Shown piece after piece: positions 46,751 to 55,999 of a stretch of 64,000 bases of DNA (the stretch's first letter is position 1; every line of letters begins with the position of its first letter). The DNA lies in the NCBI GenBank assembly GCA_020638455.1, contig JACKIK010000002.1, positions 496,001-560,000 on the forward strand, written 5' to 3'. The DNA comes from Hyphomonas sp. (lineage in GTDB: Bacteria; Pseudomonadota; Alphaproteobacteria; Caulobacterales; Hyphomonadaceae). The translations under genes were made by a program, and so were the position numbers. A model generated the notes under the pieces. The model saw only the letters and a program-made list of their open reading frames with translations. It was not told the DNA's origin and searched no databases.

Positions 46751-48708
46751 TTGGGGGGCGCACTCCCAAGCACACCCGCGACGAATGAGTCGAGCGAGTT
46801 GTCTCCTTCACCTTTGTCGTTCCAGAGTTCCTGCGCTTCGATGAAACGATAGGACCGCCGGGTGACTTCGTCGGCAGCGTCCTGGTCGCGGACGATAGTC
46901 GGCTTGATGAAGACCATCAGGTTTCGGCGCCCAACGGCCTTCCCTTCGGACCGGAACAGGCGCCCAGCGACCGGAATATCGCCGAGACCCGGCACTTTCT
47001 CATTGTCCAGTGTTTCCGTCTGCTCAACGAGCCCGCCGAGGACAATGATTTCTCCGTCGTCGGCGATAACGCTTGTCTGAATCTTGCGGGTATTGAAAAT
47101 AAGGTCGGTCGTTGCGGTGCCTACGACGCCCGCGATGTTCGACACCTCCTGCTCGATATCCAGCTGTATCGTGCCATCATTCGCGATGCGCGGCGTAACG
47201 ACAAGCCCCACACCGACGTCCCGGCGATCCACCGTGCGGAATGGATTGGAATTGGAGTCACCCAACACCTCCCCCGTCGCGATCGGAACGTTCTGACCCA
47301 CCAGAAGGGACGAGGTTCCGTGGTCCAGAGTCATGTTGAATGGTTTCGACAGGATGCGCGACTTTCCGTCGTTTTCGACCGCGTTGAGGATCGCCCCGAA
47401 AAGGGTTCCGTTTTCTTCACCTCCCACGCCGACCGAAATGCCGGTCATGCCGAGGAGCGAATTGATCGCGGATTGCGCCAGTGTGGCGGATGTTGTGGTC
47501 GTCGTTCCATTGAATGGCGAATCCTTGCTGATCGCGCCAGCAAGGGCGAGCAGGTTTGGCGCTGAGCGAGAGAAGTTCGTGGAGACAAACGGAACTGTCG
47601 AGTCATTTGACCCTGACAGCAGGAACTGGAGGCCCAGCTCCCGGGCTGTATCGTCCGACATCTCCACTATGATCGCCTCGACCAGGACCTGAGCGCGGCG
47701 CTGGTCCAGATCTGAAATCACCCGCTCGAGCGCCGTCAGCGTCTCTGGCGGTGCACTGATCACCAATGAGTTGGTCGGCGCATGATGGGCAATTGTCGTC
47801 ACGTTTGCTGCGGACGCGTCCCCGCCGCCCCGCCGACCATCCATCGCGTCCGCCATCTGCTGGAGGATCGGCACAAGTTCTTCCGCATCGGCGTTGTTGA
47901 GCGGGATCACCTTCAGCGACGCATTCGATCGATCGGCCGCATCCAGCTCCGCAGCAACACGTTGGGCTCGCGCGACGGCATCCTTGCTGCCGTAAACGAC
48001 AACGGAATTGCCTGACTCGGATGCAACTGCCGTGAACTTCGCAGTGCCGTTATCCGGATCCTTGCCACCAAGCGTCGTAAGGATGTTCGCCAGCTCCGCT
48101 GCCGGCATGTTCTGCAGCGAAATGGTCTCGACTTCCGACGGGTTCCGGTCGATCTGCGAAATCAGATCGCGGATGCGGGTCATGTTGGAGGCATAGTCCA
48201 CGACGATCAGAATGTCCGATGTCGGATTGGCAATGACCTGCCCCTGCTCGTCCACGACCGGCTTGATCATACGGGCCGCTTCAGTCGCATCCGCGAAATT
48301 CAGCGAGAAGACCTCCGTTACCAGCCCGTTTGCGGAAAATTCGCCGAGACCCGCCCCTCCAACCGCCGCTTCCTCCGGCACGATACGATATGTTGCCGGA
48401 CCTGCCGGAACTGCCGTGAACCCGTGGACCCGCAAGGCAGAGAGGAAAACATCAAACACCTGCTGGCGCGTCAGTGCCGCCGACGACGCTATCGTTATCC
48501 TCTTGTTCCGAGCCTCCGGGTGCACGATGAACGTATAGCCCGTCACGGTCGAGACGTCGGATATCAGAGCCGACAGCTCGACATCCTCGAAATTGAGAAC
48601 GTGGCGTTCGGTGGAATCGCTGCTTGGCGTATTGGCCGCAAGCGCATGAGCGGGGAGCGCCGAAAGCGCCATGGCGCATGACAGCAGCAGAGGGCGGGCG
48701 CGTTTCAT
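46747..48708 (-). CDS. gspD: type II secretion outer-membrane secretin D
   Basis: 653 residues. Signal peptide ending ALSALPAHALA; N0 domain (LNFEDVELSALISDVSTVTG), N1-N3 repeats, and the secretin core with VPGLGDIPVAGRLFRSEG and NLMVFIKPTIV. A short C-terminal S-like region follows. Forms the outer-membrane channel that releases folded substrates. Start overlaps the gspC stop. Confidence 0.97.
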   Translation of the reverse strand: MKRARPLLLSCAMALSALPAHALAANTPSSDSTERHVLNFEDVELSALISDVSTVTGYTFIVHPEARNKRITIASSAALTRQQVFDVFLSALRVHGFTAVPAGPATYRIVPEEAAVGGAGLGEFSANGLVTEVFSLNFADATEAARMIKPVVDEQGQVIANPTSDILIVVDYASNMTRIRDLISQIDRNPSEVETISLQNMPAAELANILTTLGGKDPDNGTAKFTAVASESGNSVVVYGSKDAVARAQRVAAELDAADRSNASLKVIPLNNADAEELVPILQQMADAMDGRRGGGDASAANVTTIAHHAPTNSLVISAPPETLTALERVISDLDQRRAQVLVEAIIVEMSDDTARELGLQFLLSGSNDSTVPFVSTNFSRSAPNLLALAGAISKDSPFNGTTTTTSATLAQSAINSLLGMTGISVGVGGEENGTLFGAILNAVENDGKSRILSKPFNMTLDHGTSSLLVGQNVPIATGEVLGDSNSNPFRTVDRRDVGVGLVVTPRIANDGTIQLDIEQEVSNIAGVVGTATTDLIFNTRKIQTSVIADDGEIIVLGGLVEQTETLDNEKVPGLGDIPVAGRLFRSEGKAVGRRNLMVFIKPTIVRDQDAADEVTRRSYRFIEAQELWNDKGEGDNSLDSFVAGVLGSAPPK

Positions 48709-49643
48709 TGTGGTTTGTATCCCATGGGAAGAAGCGTTCGATCGAGAGATGCGCCAGCGCGCTCTATGCGCAGGCGAAGGGGCGTCTGGCCCGAAAGCCG
48801 GTTGGACAGATCTGTCGCATTGAGCTCCCCGACCGGCGTTCCGTCGAGTTCAATGACAATATCGCCGGCCTCAATTCCGGCATCGCTGATCAGTTTTGCG
48901 GAGACCGGAGAGGTCACGCGATAGCCAACGAGCTGGTCCCGCTGGACCACAGGCTCGAGCCCCAGTCCCGAAAGATCTGCCTGCGCGACGGGCTTCTTGG
49001 GGCTGACAACGGTTTCGTCGCTCTTGGCAGGTAGCGGGGTCGACGGTGCCTTCGCGGCATCCTCAATGACAGCAAGGCTTCCGGATGCTGAGGGCATCAG
49101 AAGGGCTTCTGCGACCCCACCCTTCAGTATGATGACACGGTCCGGAAGGACGCGATCGAGAGTGACCCCATCGAGCAGGTTCTCACCCGGCGCATATTTT
49201 TTGGCCGGCGCACCAGAGACCGAGATGATCGCCATACCGGCACGATCGTCCTCCTCGGCGCGGACACCTCGCAGCACCAGGTTGAGCTGAGTTTGTGGCA
49301 CGGACGCCGTTTCGACCGATTCATCCGTCGGATTGAACGGTGTGTCGCTGACGAGCCGCGCGAAATCGTTTCCGCCTACGCTCGGTCGCGGCGAAGTCGC
49401 CGATGGCCCCTCCGCGAGCGGTCTCGATTTCGTGACGCTGCCTGCAGGGTCTGCAATCAGCCAGAACGCCTTCGCGCCCGCGAGCCCGACACCGACGGCG
49501 AGCGCGGCCTCAACAAAGATCAGCGCCGGACCAGCTAATTTTCGTAAGTCGCGTGCGGACTTTCCGGACATTTGCCGAGCCCCTGCGAGGCTCATACCCT
49601 CGCGCCCGGAAAGCCGGGGGATGAACGATTTCCTGACGCTCAT
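48705..49643 (-). CDS. gspC: type II secretion system protein C
   Basis: 312 residues. One N-terminal membrane helix (LIFVEAALAVGVGLAGAKAFWL), the homology region with LVLRGVRAEEDDRAGMAIIS, and a C-terminal PDZ-like domain (AKLISDAGIEAGDIVIELDG). Links the inner-membrane platform to the secretin and is thought to select substrates. ATG at 49643 has GGGAAG 7 bases upstream; first gene of the overlapping operon. An XRE gene lies 80 bases upstream. Confidence 0.9.
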   Translation of the reverse strand: MSVRKSFIPRLSGREGMSLAGARQMSGKSARDLRKLAGPALIFVEAALAVGVGLAGAKAFWLIADPAGSVTKSRPLAEGPSATSPRPSVGGNDFARLVSDTPFNPTDESVETASVPQTQLNLVLRGVRAEEDDRAGMAIISVSGAPAKKYAPGENLLDGVTLDRVLPDRVIILKGGVAEALLMPSASGSLAVIEDAAKAPSTPLPAKSDETVVSPKKPVAQADLSGLGLEPVVQRDQLVGYRVTSPVSAKLISDAGIEAGDIVIELDGTPVGELNATDLSNRLSGQTPLRLRIERAGASLDRTLLPMGYKPQ

Positions 49644-49723
49644 TTTCTGCTTCCCGCTGCACCCACCGTCATGCCCATACGGCACGTTCTTGTTGCCCTT
49701 GGGATCTTGTTCCCACCAGGCGA

Positions 49724-50080
49724 TTATCCCTTGACTTCCGTTCCCTGAATGAGGTCCACCGGCACGCGCAAGGCTGATGCAAGGCGACGCGCCGACTTCA
49801 GTCCGAAGTCCATTCCACGTTCGATTGCGGAGATGTGGTTCGAGCGAATTCCACAGATCTCGCTCAACTGCTTCTGCGTCATCAGCCTGTGAAGCCGGAT
49901 GACGCGAACCGGATGTTCGCCCTTCCGGATCCGGTCCATAACATCGTCCGGCAGGTCGAAATCGGCATGTTTGACGCCTGACATCGCTTTCCGGATGGCG
50001 TCTTCCAGACGCTCAACCTTGGACTCAAGGTCAATCACCCGCACTTCAAGATCGTATACGAAATCCCGATCGTACTGCAT
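49724..50080 (-). CDS. XRE-type HTH regulator with N-terminal coiled coil (copy 1)
   Basis: 118 residues. Residues 8-35 form a heptad-like acidic/basic helix (YDLEVRVIDLESKVERLEDA); the HTH is MTQKQLSEICGIRSNHISAIE near 66-86, followed by GLKSARRLASALRVPVDLI. It is a clear paralogue of the protein at 56000-56350, sharing FVY.LEVR.IDLE, GEHPV..IRLHRLMTQK, CGIR.NHIS.IERG and the VPVD end. AAGAGG precedes the ATG. Lies between the receptor gene terminator and gspC, so it may regulate either side or lead the secretion operon. Confidence 0.85.
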   Translation of the reverse strand: MQYDRDFVYDLEVRVIDLESKVERLEDAIRKAMSGVKHADFDLPDDVMDRIRKGEHPVRVIRLHRLMTQKQLSEICGIRSNHISAIERGMDFGLKSARRLASALRVPVDLIQGTEVKG

Positions 50081-50188
50081 CGCCCGAGCCTCTTCATTGC
50101 CAATATTCTGTATGAGAGGAAGTTGATGGTTCAGTGTCACCTTCAACAAAGTTCTGTGACAGTGGCTGTGGAATTGACCGCCTCGGAC

Positions 50189-50223
50189 AAAAAGGAAGGC
50201 GCGGCTCCTGAGCCACGCCTTCC
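50189..50223 (-). terminator. factor-independent terminator of the receptor gene
   Basis: Minus-strand stem GGAAGGCGTGGCTC / GAGCCGCGCCTTCC (13 of 14 pairs Watson-Crick) with a 2-base centre, followed directly by TTTTT. Lies 28 bases after the TonB receptor stop and isolates it from the XRE-gsp unit. Confidence 0.85.
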
Positions 50224-50250
50224 CCAACACGCAACACTTTCAGTCAGCCG

Positions 50251-52869
50251 TCAGAACTTGGCCGTCAGGCTGGCCGAAAAGCTCATGCCCCGGTCGTAAG
50301 TGTTGAACTCGGTCTGGCCGAGAGTTTCGTCAGTCTGGTACTCGCGATGCTGCTCGTTGAGCAGGTTGCGGCCAGAAAGGCCGAGCGTCAGGTCACGGCC
50401 TGCAATCTTCAAGTCACGCTTGTAGACGAGGTCAAGCTGCACACCCGGATCTTCCACAACGTCCGGCAGGATCGCACCCGGTTGCGGCAGGCCGCGCTGA
50501 AGGATGCGCTCATCCACCCAGCCAACCAGCACCGTCATCTGATCCGTGTCGCCTTCCCAGCCGAACTGTACGTTCGCGATATTCTCCGGCGTTCCCTGCA
50601 GCTTCGAGCCGTCGAGGGCAAATGCCGTCGCATCACGCACGCTGCGAGAGATCGGATCGAAGATCGTCGAACCGGCCGGCGCATTCACCTGGGAATCCGT
50701 GTACGTGTAGTTGATAGCGAACAACCAGTCGCGGTCCTGGAAGAACTTCGCTTCCAGCGGCATCGAGAACCGCGTGCGGTATTCGAATTCAGCCCCCTGC
50801 ACCTCGGCGCTCGGCGAGTTGATAAAGGTCGATTCGAACACGAAGGTCGACGTCGAGAACTGAACCTCTTCGATCGGCCGCTCGATATCCTTCTTGAAGG
50901 CCGCAAGCGTGATGAACTGGTTACGTCCAAAGTAATATTCGAGGCGCGCATCGTAGTTCTTCAAGCGGCTGTCCACGAGACCGCTGTTGCCGCGATAATT
51001 GCGATCCGTTTCCGGATCGAAGTATGCGGACAGGGCGAGTTCGCGGAACTGCGGGCGAGCGATCGTCTCCGAATAACCAACCCGAAGCTGCAGGTCGTCT
51101 GCAAAGTTCCATGTGCCCGTCACAGCCGGAAGCACATAGTCATTGTTCAGGTTGACGGCGGCCGCGCCCAGATTGCCGAAGCGGTCGTGCGTTTGCACGT
51201 ACTGGTCCGCTTCCTCGTAACGCGCACCGGCCGTTACCTGGATGTAGGGCGTGATGTCGAACTGAGCCTGCCCGTAGAAAGCCGTCACATCCAGCGAGGC
51301 ATCATAGGAGTCGTTCGGCGTCACGATTTCCTGAAGGACGAACCGGCTCGGATCGATATTGTCAGGAGAAAATAGATAGTCCGGGCGTGCACTCTGCACA
51401 TCGAGAGGCAATGAGTTGCCACCCGCAAAGCGCAGGGCCAGGAAATTGTACTTACGATCCGTGGTCGAATAATCATAGCCGGCGGACAGCTTCAGTTCCC
51501 TGCCTCCGGCAATCTGCCTGGTGTAGATCACGTCTGCACCAAAACCCGCCACGTCGTCTGTCAGGTCCGAGAAGTTGATGCCGTAGTTGTTGGCAACGGA
51601 GTAAAGCGGGTTGTCGTTCGTATCGAACAGCCGCAACAGCGTCCGTTGGTACGGAGCGTCCCGCGTCGATTGCGACAGAGAGCCACGCCAGTTGAAGTCG
51701 AAGTCCCCGATCTTGTGCTCGCCACGAAGCTGGCCAAAGATCAGTTCGCGCTCGTACCAGCCGGTCGACTCAACCTCGACCTGGCTCGTGCCAGGCTGGT
51801 TGAAGTCATAGCCCGTGTTGATCTGCGCGTCTTTCGTTGTGGAGTGCACGTACAGCGCCGTGGCCTGTACGAGATTGTCGCCCCAGATGAGCGACGCGGA
51901 GCCAAGCGCGTTGAAATTCACATCCAGCGTCGTGGACAGCGATTCCTGGTCCATACCGACGATGCCGCCTTGCACGCGCTGTTGCTGTGCCTGCTTCGTC
52001 GTCCAACCCTGATTGTAGCCAGCAACGCCAACCAGACCCAGGTCGAAATTGTCGAAGACGAAACGTCGCCCGCCATCGAGGCTGAATTCCGAACTAGGGC
52101 CGAGGTCCGCGGACTGGATGACAGACAGCGGCGAATTCACGAGGCTTTCACCGACCGTTTCAATTTCGGCGGGCGTGTAGCTGTTCAGCGTGTTGCCGGA
52201 GCTCAGTACGGCCTGGAGCGGCTCGGGAATGTCGCGCAAGCCATCATCGTAACCCGTCCAGTCCGAGTCGCTTCCCCGGACAAAAATGCCCTTGGAATCG
52301 TTGGTCTCGGTGTTGTAGCCAAGGCCTGCCTTGACATTCAGGAAGGTTTCTGCGGGCGTGCGAAGGGTCTTGAGGTCGATCACGCCGCCGCCGAATTCAC
52401 CGGGATAGTCGGCAGAAAACGTCTTCTGAACGGATGCCCCGTCCAGAACGTTCGACGGAAACAGGTCGAGGGGCACCGTTCGGCGAAGCGGCTCCGGGCT
52501 CGGCAGCGGCGATCCGTTAAGCCGTGCCGAGGAATAGCGGTCGCCTAGGCCCCGCACATAGGCGAAACGGCCGGAAACAACGCTGAGGCCTGAAAGGCGC
52601 GTCAGTGCGAGGGCGGCGTTGTCGTCACCCGTACGCGCCAGGTCTTCCGACGAAAGGAAGGACGCAACTTGCGACGTCTGGCGCTGCGGTTCAGGAATGA
52701 ATTCGCCGCGAACGACGACGGTCTGCAGCTGCTTTTCACTATCTTCAGGCGTCGAGACTTCAGTCTGGTCTTGTGCGCCATCTTCCTGAGCGATCGCCTG
52801 ACCGAACGGAAGAATGATGGCCAACGCTGTCGTCAGGAGCAGCGGATACATGAGTCGGTTCGGTAACAT
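50251..52869 (-). CDS. TonB-dependent outer-membrane receptor
   Basis: 872 residues. Signal peptide MLPNRLMYPLLLTTALAIIL..AIA, possible TonB box region LQTVVVRGEF, plug domain (LARTGDDNAALALTRLSGLS, FAYVRGLGDRYSSARLNG, PSNVLDGASVQKTFSADYPG) and a 22-strand barrel ending in the aromatic MSFSASLTAKF. The ATG at 52869 gives the cleanest signal; ATGs at 52890 and further upstream are possible. Encoded 80 bases after the duplicated lipoprotein gene on the same strand, which suggests a SusCD-like receptor/surface-lipoprotein pair. Substrate unknown. Confidence 0.9.
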   Translation of the reverse strand: MLPNRLMYPLLLTTALAIILPFGQAIAQEDGAQDQTEVSTPEDSEKQLQTVVVRGEFIPEPQRQTSQVASFLSSEDLARTGDDNAALALTRLSGLSVVSGRFAYVRGLGDRYSSARLNGSPLPSPEPLRRTVPLDLFPSNVLDGASVQKTFSADYPGEFGGGVIDLKTLRTPAETFLNVKAGLGYNTETNDSKGIFVRGSDSDWTGYDDGLRDIPEPLQAVLSSGNTLNSYTPAEIETVGESLVNSPLSVIQSADLGPSSEFSLDGGRRFVFDNFDLGLVGVAGYNQGWTTKQAQQQRVQGGIVGMDQESLSTTLDVNFNALGSASLIWGDNLVQATALYVHSTTKDAQINTGYDFNQPGTSQVEVESTGWYERELIFGQLRGEHKIGDFDFNWRGSLSQSTRDAPYQRTLLRLFDTNDNPLYSVANNYGINFSDLTDDVAGFGADVIYTRQIAGGRELKLSAGYDYSTTDRKYNFLALRFAGGNSLPLDVQSARPDYLFSPDNIDPSRFVLQEIVTPNDSYDASLDVTAFYGQAQFDITPYIQVTAGARYEEADQYVQTHDRFGNLGAAAVNLNNDYVLPAVTGTWNFADDLQLRVGYSETIARPQFRELALSAYFDPETDRNYRGNSGLVDSRLKNYDARLEYYFGRNQFITLAAFKKDIERPIEEVQFSTSTFVFESTFINSPSAEVQGAEFEYRTRFSMPLEAKFFQDRDWLFAINYTYTDSQVNAPAGSTIFDPISRSVRDATAFALDGSKLQGTPENIANVQFGWEGDTDQMTVLVGWVDERILQRGLPQPGAILPDVVEDPGVQLDLVYKRDLKIAGRDLTLGLSGRNLLNEQHREYQTDETLGQTEFNTYDRGMSFSASLTAKF

Positions 52870-52906
52870 GGGATTTTTCTCTTTGTGCATTCGGTGAAGC
52901 GAACGA

Positions 52907-52940
52907 GGATGCCGGCCCGGCGCGGTGCGGACCGGCATCC
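52907..52940 (-). promoter_or_regulatory. hairpin between the lipoprotein and receptor genes
   Basis: GGATGCCGG (52907-52915) pairs perfectly with CCGGCATCC (52932-52940), with inner CCG/CGG pairs possible. No T-run follows, so partial termination or mRNA processing that sets different levels of lipoprotein and receptor is more likely than full termination. Confidence 0.55.
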
Positions 52941-52949
52941 ATTTCTGCG

Positions 52950-55748
52950 TCAGCAAGGATCGCTGCTCTCAAGTCCGCAGGACCAGCCCTTCCACCAGGT
53001 GTCGTTGACATCCTTCACTGCGCCGATGTGATCGGTCGGTTCGAAGAAGGCCGAAACCGTCGTCGCATCGAAGGGCGTCACAGCTGCCTCAGCCGAGCCG
53101 TTGATGAAGATCGACGCCAGCGTGTCGGCAACCGTCGTGGTATTGTTTGGATCCGCTGCAACAGCTGCCTCTGCAGCGGCCTGGTCGGAGTCGGCGTGGT
53201 CGGTCGTGTCGGTCGCGATGCCGCCGTCACAGTCGAATTCGACCGAATGGAAGCTCGGGTCCGCACCTGCCGTGTATCCGGCGATGCCGTCACCGGCGGA
53301 GTCCTGCCAGCGAATGCACTCCTTGCCGTAATTCACGACGCCGTTCATGTAGACGCCGATCGTGCCGGTGTTCACTTTCCAGGCATTCGTCCGATTACCG
53401 ACCACCGTGAAGTTCGACACTTTCGGATTGGACGCCGGAGTCACCGTCGGCGAGACGCTGGAGGCTTCGAAGCCGTTGTCGCCGCCTGTATCCCGCTGGA
53501 TGATGAGGAGGTACTGCGTTGAACCGATCCAGCCATTGTCGGTGTCGAGCGAGTCGTCGTCGTTGCCGGTCAGAACGATGTGCTTGAGGTTCACCGTGCC
53601 GCCGAACATCTCGAAACCATCGTCCGAGTTGTTGTGGACCTGGACATAGTCCACTTCCGTACCCGTACCGATGCCGCCAAACGAAATGCCGTTCAACTCG
53701 TTGCCCGGTGTAACCGGGAAGCCGGCATATTTGACCTGCACGTATTTCAGGACACCGGTCGAGTCGTCGGCGGTCGCACCACCGTAGACAGCTTCCGGAT
53801 TGGTCACGCCTTCGACCGCGTTCTCGCAGTCCACCGTGCCCGGCGTCGCTGTGACAGTGCTGCAGCGGTTAATTGGCGCCTTGCCGAGCAGAACCAGACC
53901 GCCCCATTCGCCAATGGAGTTTGCAGGGTCTGCCTGCGTATCGGTGACGTCTGCTTCGGACGTGAAGACGACCGGATCAGTTGCGGTACCGTTTGCGAAA
54001 ATCTTGGAACCGCGGTTGACCACCATGTGATCCGAACCATCGTTGCCGAAAAGTGTGACGCCTGCTTCGATCGTCAGGTTCGCAGCAACACCACCTGCCT
54101 TCGTGCCATCGGCACCGGTATCCACGCCAACGTCGACCCGGCCGTCGATTTCATAGTAGACGCCGCGGGTAAGGCGCGTGTCAGTCGTGATCGTGCCGGA
54201 GAGGCGGCACACTTTGGTGTCGTTGACCGTGAAGCCGGAGTCCGTCGTGCCGCTCGGGCAGGTCGCATCCGGGAACAGGTTGAACGTCCAGCCGGCCGCC
54301 CAGTTCTGGGTTTCCGTCTCGCTCGGCGAGAATGCGCCAATGTAGTTCGCCGTCGTGAAGAAGCTCGACTCGGTCGTGGAGTCGTAGGGCGTGACACCCT
54401 GCTCGTTCGGACCCGGGAAGAAGCGTGCGGCCAGCGAGTTGGCGCCAACCAGGTTGTTTGCATCCGCAGCGACCGCTGCCTCTGCAGCGGCCTGGTCGGA
54501 GTCGGCGTGGTCGGTCGTGTCGGTCGCGATGCCGCCGACACAGTCGAACTCAACCGAATGGAAACTCGGATCTGCGCCTGCCGTGTATCCGGCGACGCCG
54601 TCACCCGCAGAGTCCTGCCAGCGCATACATTTCGCACCGTAATTCACGATGCCGTTCATGTAGACGCCGATCGTACCGGTGTTCAGTTTCCAGGCATTCG
54701 TCCGGTTACCGACAACCGTGAAGTTGGCGACTTTCGGATTGGAAGCGGGAGTCACCGTCGGCGAGACACTGGACGCTTCGAAGCCGTTGTCGCCGCCATC
54801 GTCACGCTGCGAGATCACGAGGAACTGCGTGCTACCGATCCAGCCATTGTCGGTGTCGAGCGAGTCGTCGTCGTTGCCGGTCAGAACGATGTGCTTGAGG
54901 TTCACCGTGCCGCCGAACATCTCGAAGCCGTCGTCCGAGTTGTTGTGGACCTGGACGTAGTCGACGGTCGTGCCGGTGCCGATGCCGCCGAAGGAGATGC
55001 CGTTCAGCTCGTTGCCCGGTGTGACCGGGAAGCCGGCGAAACGGACCTGGACGTAGCGAAGTGTACCGGTGTTGTCGTCGGCGGTCGCACCACCGTAGAC
55101 AGCTTCCGGATTGGTCACACCTTCGACCGCGTTTTCACAGTCCACCGTGCCCGGAACAGCCGTCACCGTGCTGCAGCGGTTGATCGGTGCCTTGCCGAGA
55201 AGGACGACGCCGCCCCATTCACCGATGTTCGAACCGCCATCATCATTCGACGGGTCGCTGTCGGCCTGACGGCCAAGGTCGGCCGAGCTGGTGAAGATGA
55301 TTGGCGCGGACTGCGTTCCTGCAGCCTCGATGCGAGAGCCCCGGTTCACGACGAGGTGGTCAGCACCCGACGAGCCAAAAATCGTCACGCCAGGTTCGAT
55401 CGTAAGGACCGCTGCCGATCCACCGGATTTGGTGCCGTCTGCACCGGTATCAACGCCAACATCGACCCGACCATTCAGACGATAGGCAATGCCCGTCACC
55501 GCAGGCAATGTTGTGTCGGTAAGAATGACGCCCGAGATATCACAGGTCGTAAGCCCACCCACGGGCGTACCTTCGGCAAATCCTGTCGGACAGGCTGCGC
55601 CGCTGCCGCCGCTGCTGCCACCGCCGCCGCCACTGCCACCCGGCGCGGTTCCCGAACTCGTTGCTCCCGGCGATGCGATGTCGCTACCTTGCGTACACGC
55701 AGCCAGCAGCGCGACCGCTGCCGTGCTCAGCATAAATCTGATTTTCAT
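52950..55748 (-). CDS. lipoprotein with two near-identical beta-helix-like units
   Basis: 932 residues. Lipoprotein signal MKIRFMLSTAAVALLAAC (Cys18), a Gly/Ser linker (residues 28-50), then two copies of a about 440-residue unit starting at Cys53 and Cys497. Each unit has GRVDVGVDTGADGTK, the rung-like LTIE.GVT.FG and HMVVNRGS-type sequence, IGEWGG.VLLGKAPINRC, NAVEGVTNPEAVYGGA, VDYVQVHNNSDDGFEMFGG and SVEFDC, consistent with a right-handed parallel beta-helix; paired cysteines may be bonded. GAGGG precedes the ATG at 55748. Likely surface partner of the adjacent receptor and possibly exported via the type II system; function unknown. Confidence 0.85.
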   Translation of the reverse strand: MKIRFMLSTAAVALLAACTQGSDIASPGATSSGTAPGGSGGGGGSSGGSGAACPTGFAEGTPVGGLTTCDISGVILTDTTLPAVTGIAYRLNGRVDVGVDTGADGTKSGGSAAVLTIEPGVTIFGSSGADHLVVNRGSRIEAAGTQSAPIIFTSSADLGRQADSDPSNDDGGSNIGEWGGVVLLGKAPINRCSTVTAVPGTVDCENAVEGVTNPEAVYGGATADDNTGTLRYVQVRFAGFPVTPGNELNGISFGGIGTGTTVDYVQVHNNSDDGFEMFGGTVNLKHIVLTGNDDDSLDTDNGWIGSTQFLVISQRDDGGDNGFEASSVSPTVTPASNPKVANFTVVGNRTNAWKLNTGTIGVYMNGIVNYGAKCMRWQDSAGDGVAGYTAGADPSFHSVEFDCVGGIATDTTDHADSDQAAAEAAVAADANNLVGANSLAARFFPGPNEQGVTPYDSTTESSFFTTANYIGAFSPSETETQNWAAGWTFNLFPDATCPSGTTDSGFTVNDTKVCRLSGTITTDTRLTRGVYYEIDGRVDVGVDTGADGTKAGGVAANLTIEAGVTLFGNDGSDHMVVNRGSKIFANGTATDPVVFTSEADVTDTQADPANSIGEWGGLVLLGKAPINRCSTVTATPGTVDCENAVEGVTNPEAVYGGATADDSTGVLKYVQVKYAGFPVTPGNELNGISFGGIGTGTEVDYVQVHNNSDDGFEMFGGTVNLKHIVLTGNDDDSLDTDNGWIGSTQYLLIIQRDTGGDNGFEASSVSPTVTPASNPKVSNFTVVGNRTNAWKVNTGTIGVYMNGVVNYGKECIRWQDSAGDGIAGYTAGADPSFHSVEFDCDGGIATDTTDHADSDQAAAEAAVAADPNNTTTVADTLASIFINGSAEAAVTPFDATTVSAFFEPTDHIGAVKDVNDTWWKGWSCGLESSDPC
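52953..54260 (-). repeat. C-terminal copy of the internal tandem repeat
   Basis: Second unit of the duplicated lipoprotein gene. Aligned blocks lie exactly 1311 bases from their partner (for example 53530 with 54841, and 53170 with 54481). The block at about 53530-53604 is nearly base-for-base identical to that at 54841-54915, closer than protein constraint alone would require. Confidence 0.85.
54261..55592 (-). repeat. N-terminal copy of the internal tandem repeat
   Basis: First unit. It differs from the second mainly near its start, where an extra DPSNDDGGSN segment occurs, and near its end (AARFFPGPNEQGVTPYDS against ASIFINGSAEAAVTPFDA), so the edges have diverged while the centre has stayed uniform. 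Confidence 0.85.
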
Positions 55749-55999
55749 ATGACCCTCTGTCGGCTTACTGCTCTCACCCAGTAGAGAGAAGCGGCGCAAC
55801 TCCGACCCGCTCCCTCGACCACTCGGGCGAGTCCCTAGTCAAAGAGTGTGACAACCATACACCGCGCCGCAGACGAGAAATTGTAACTTGAGTGTAGGTT
55901 GCTGCGTTCGGCGCCTGATTCTGCCTGATCGTGCCATTTTTGTCGCAACGCCGGCCTGACAGCCAGTCGCAGCACTCCAGCAAATCTGCGCAAGCTCTG
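55749..55999 (-). promoter_or_regulatory. upstream region of the lipoprotein-receptor pair
   Basis: 251 bases without a gene, between the second XRE gene and the lipoprotein. It contains a 12-base palindrome ACTCG-GG-CGAGT (55821-55832) and TGTGACA (55847-55853), a heptamer also found upstream of the CAP gene and the first XRE gene. I cannot place a convincing -35/-10 pair. Confidence 0.4.

Noticed and set aside
53580..55784. 734-codon plus-strand frame opposite the duplicated lipoprotein
   Set aside because: It mirrors the repeat of the sense gene, has no recognisable domain or signal, and reflects codon bias of the GC-rich sense strand.
55843..55860. Pho box upstream of the lipoprotein gene
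   Set aside because: The TGTCAC-like halves do not repeat with the 11-base period of a Pho box.
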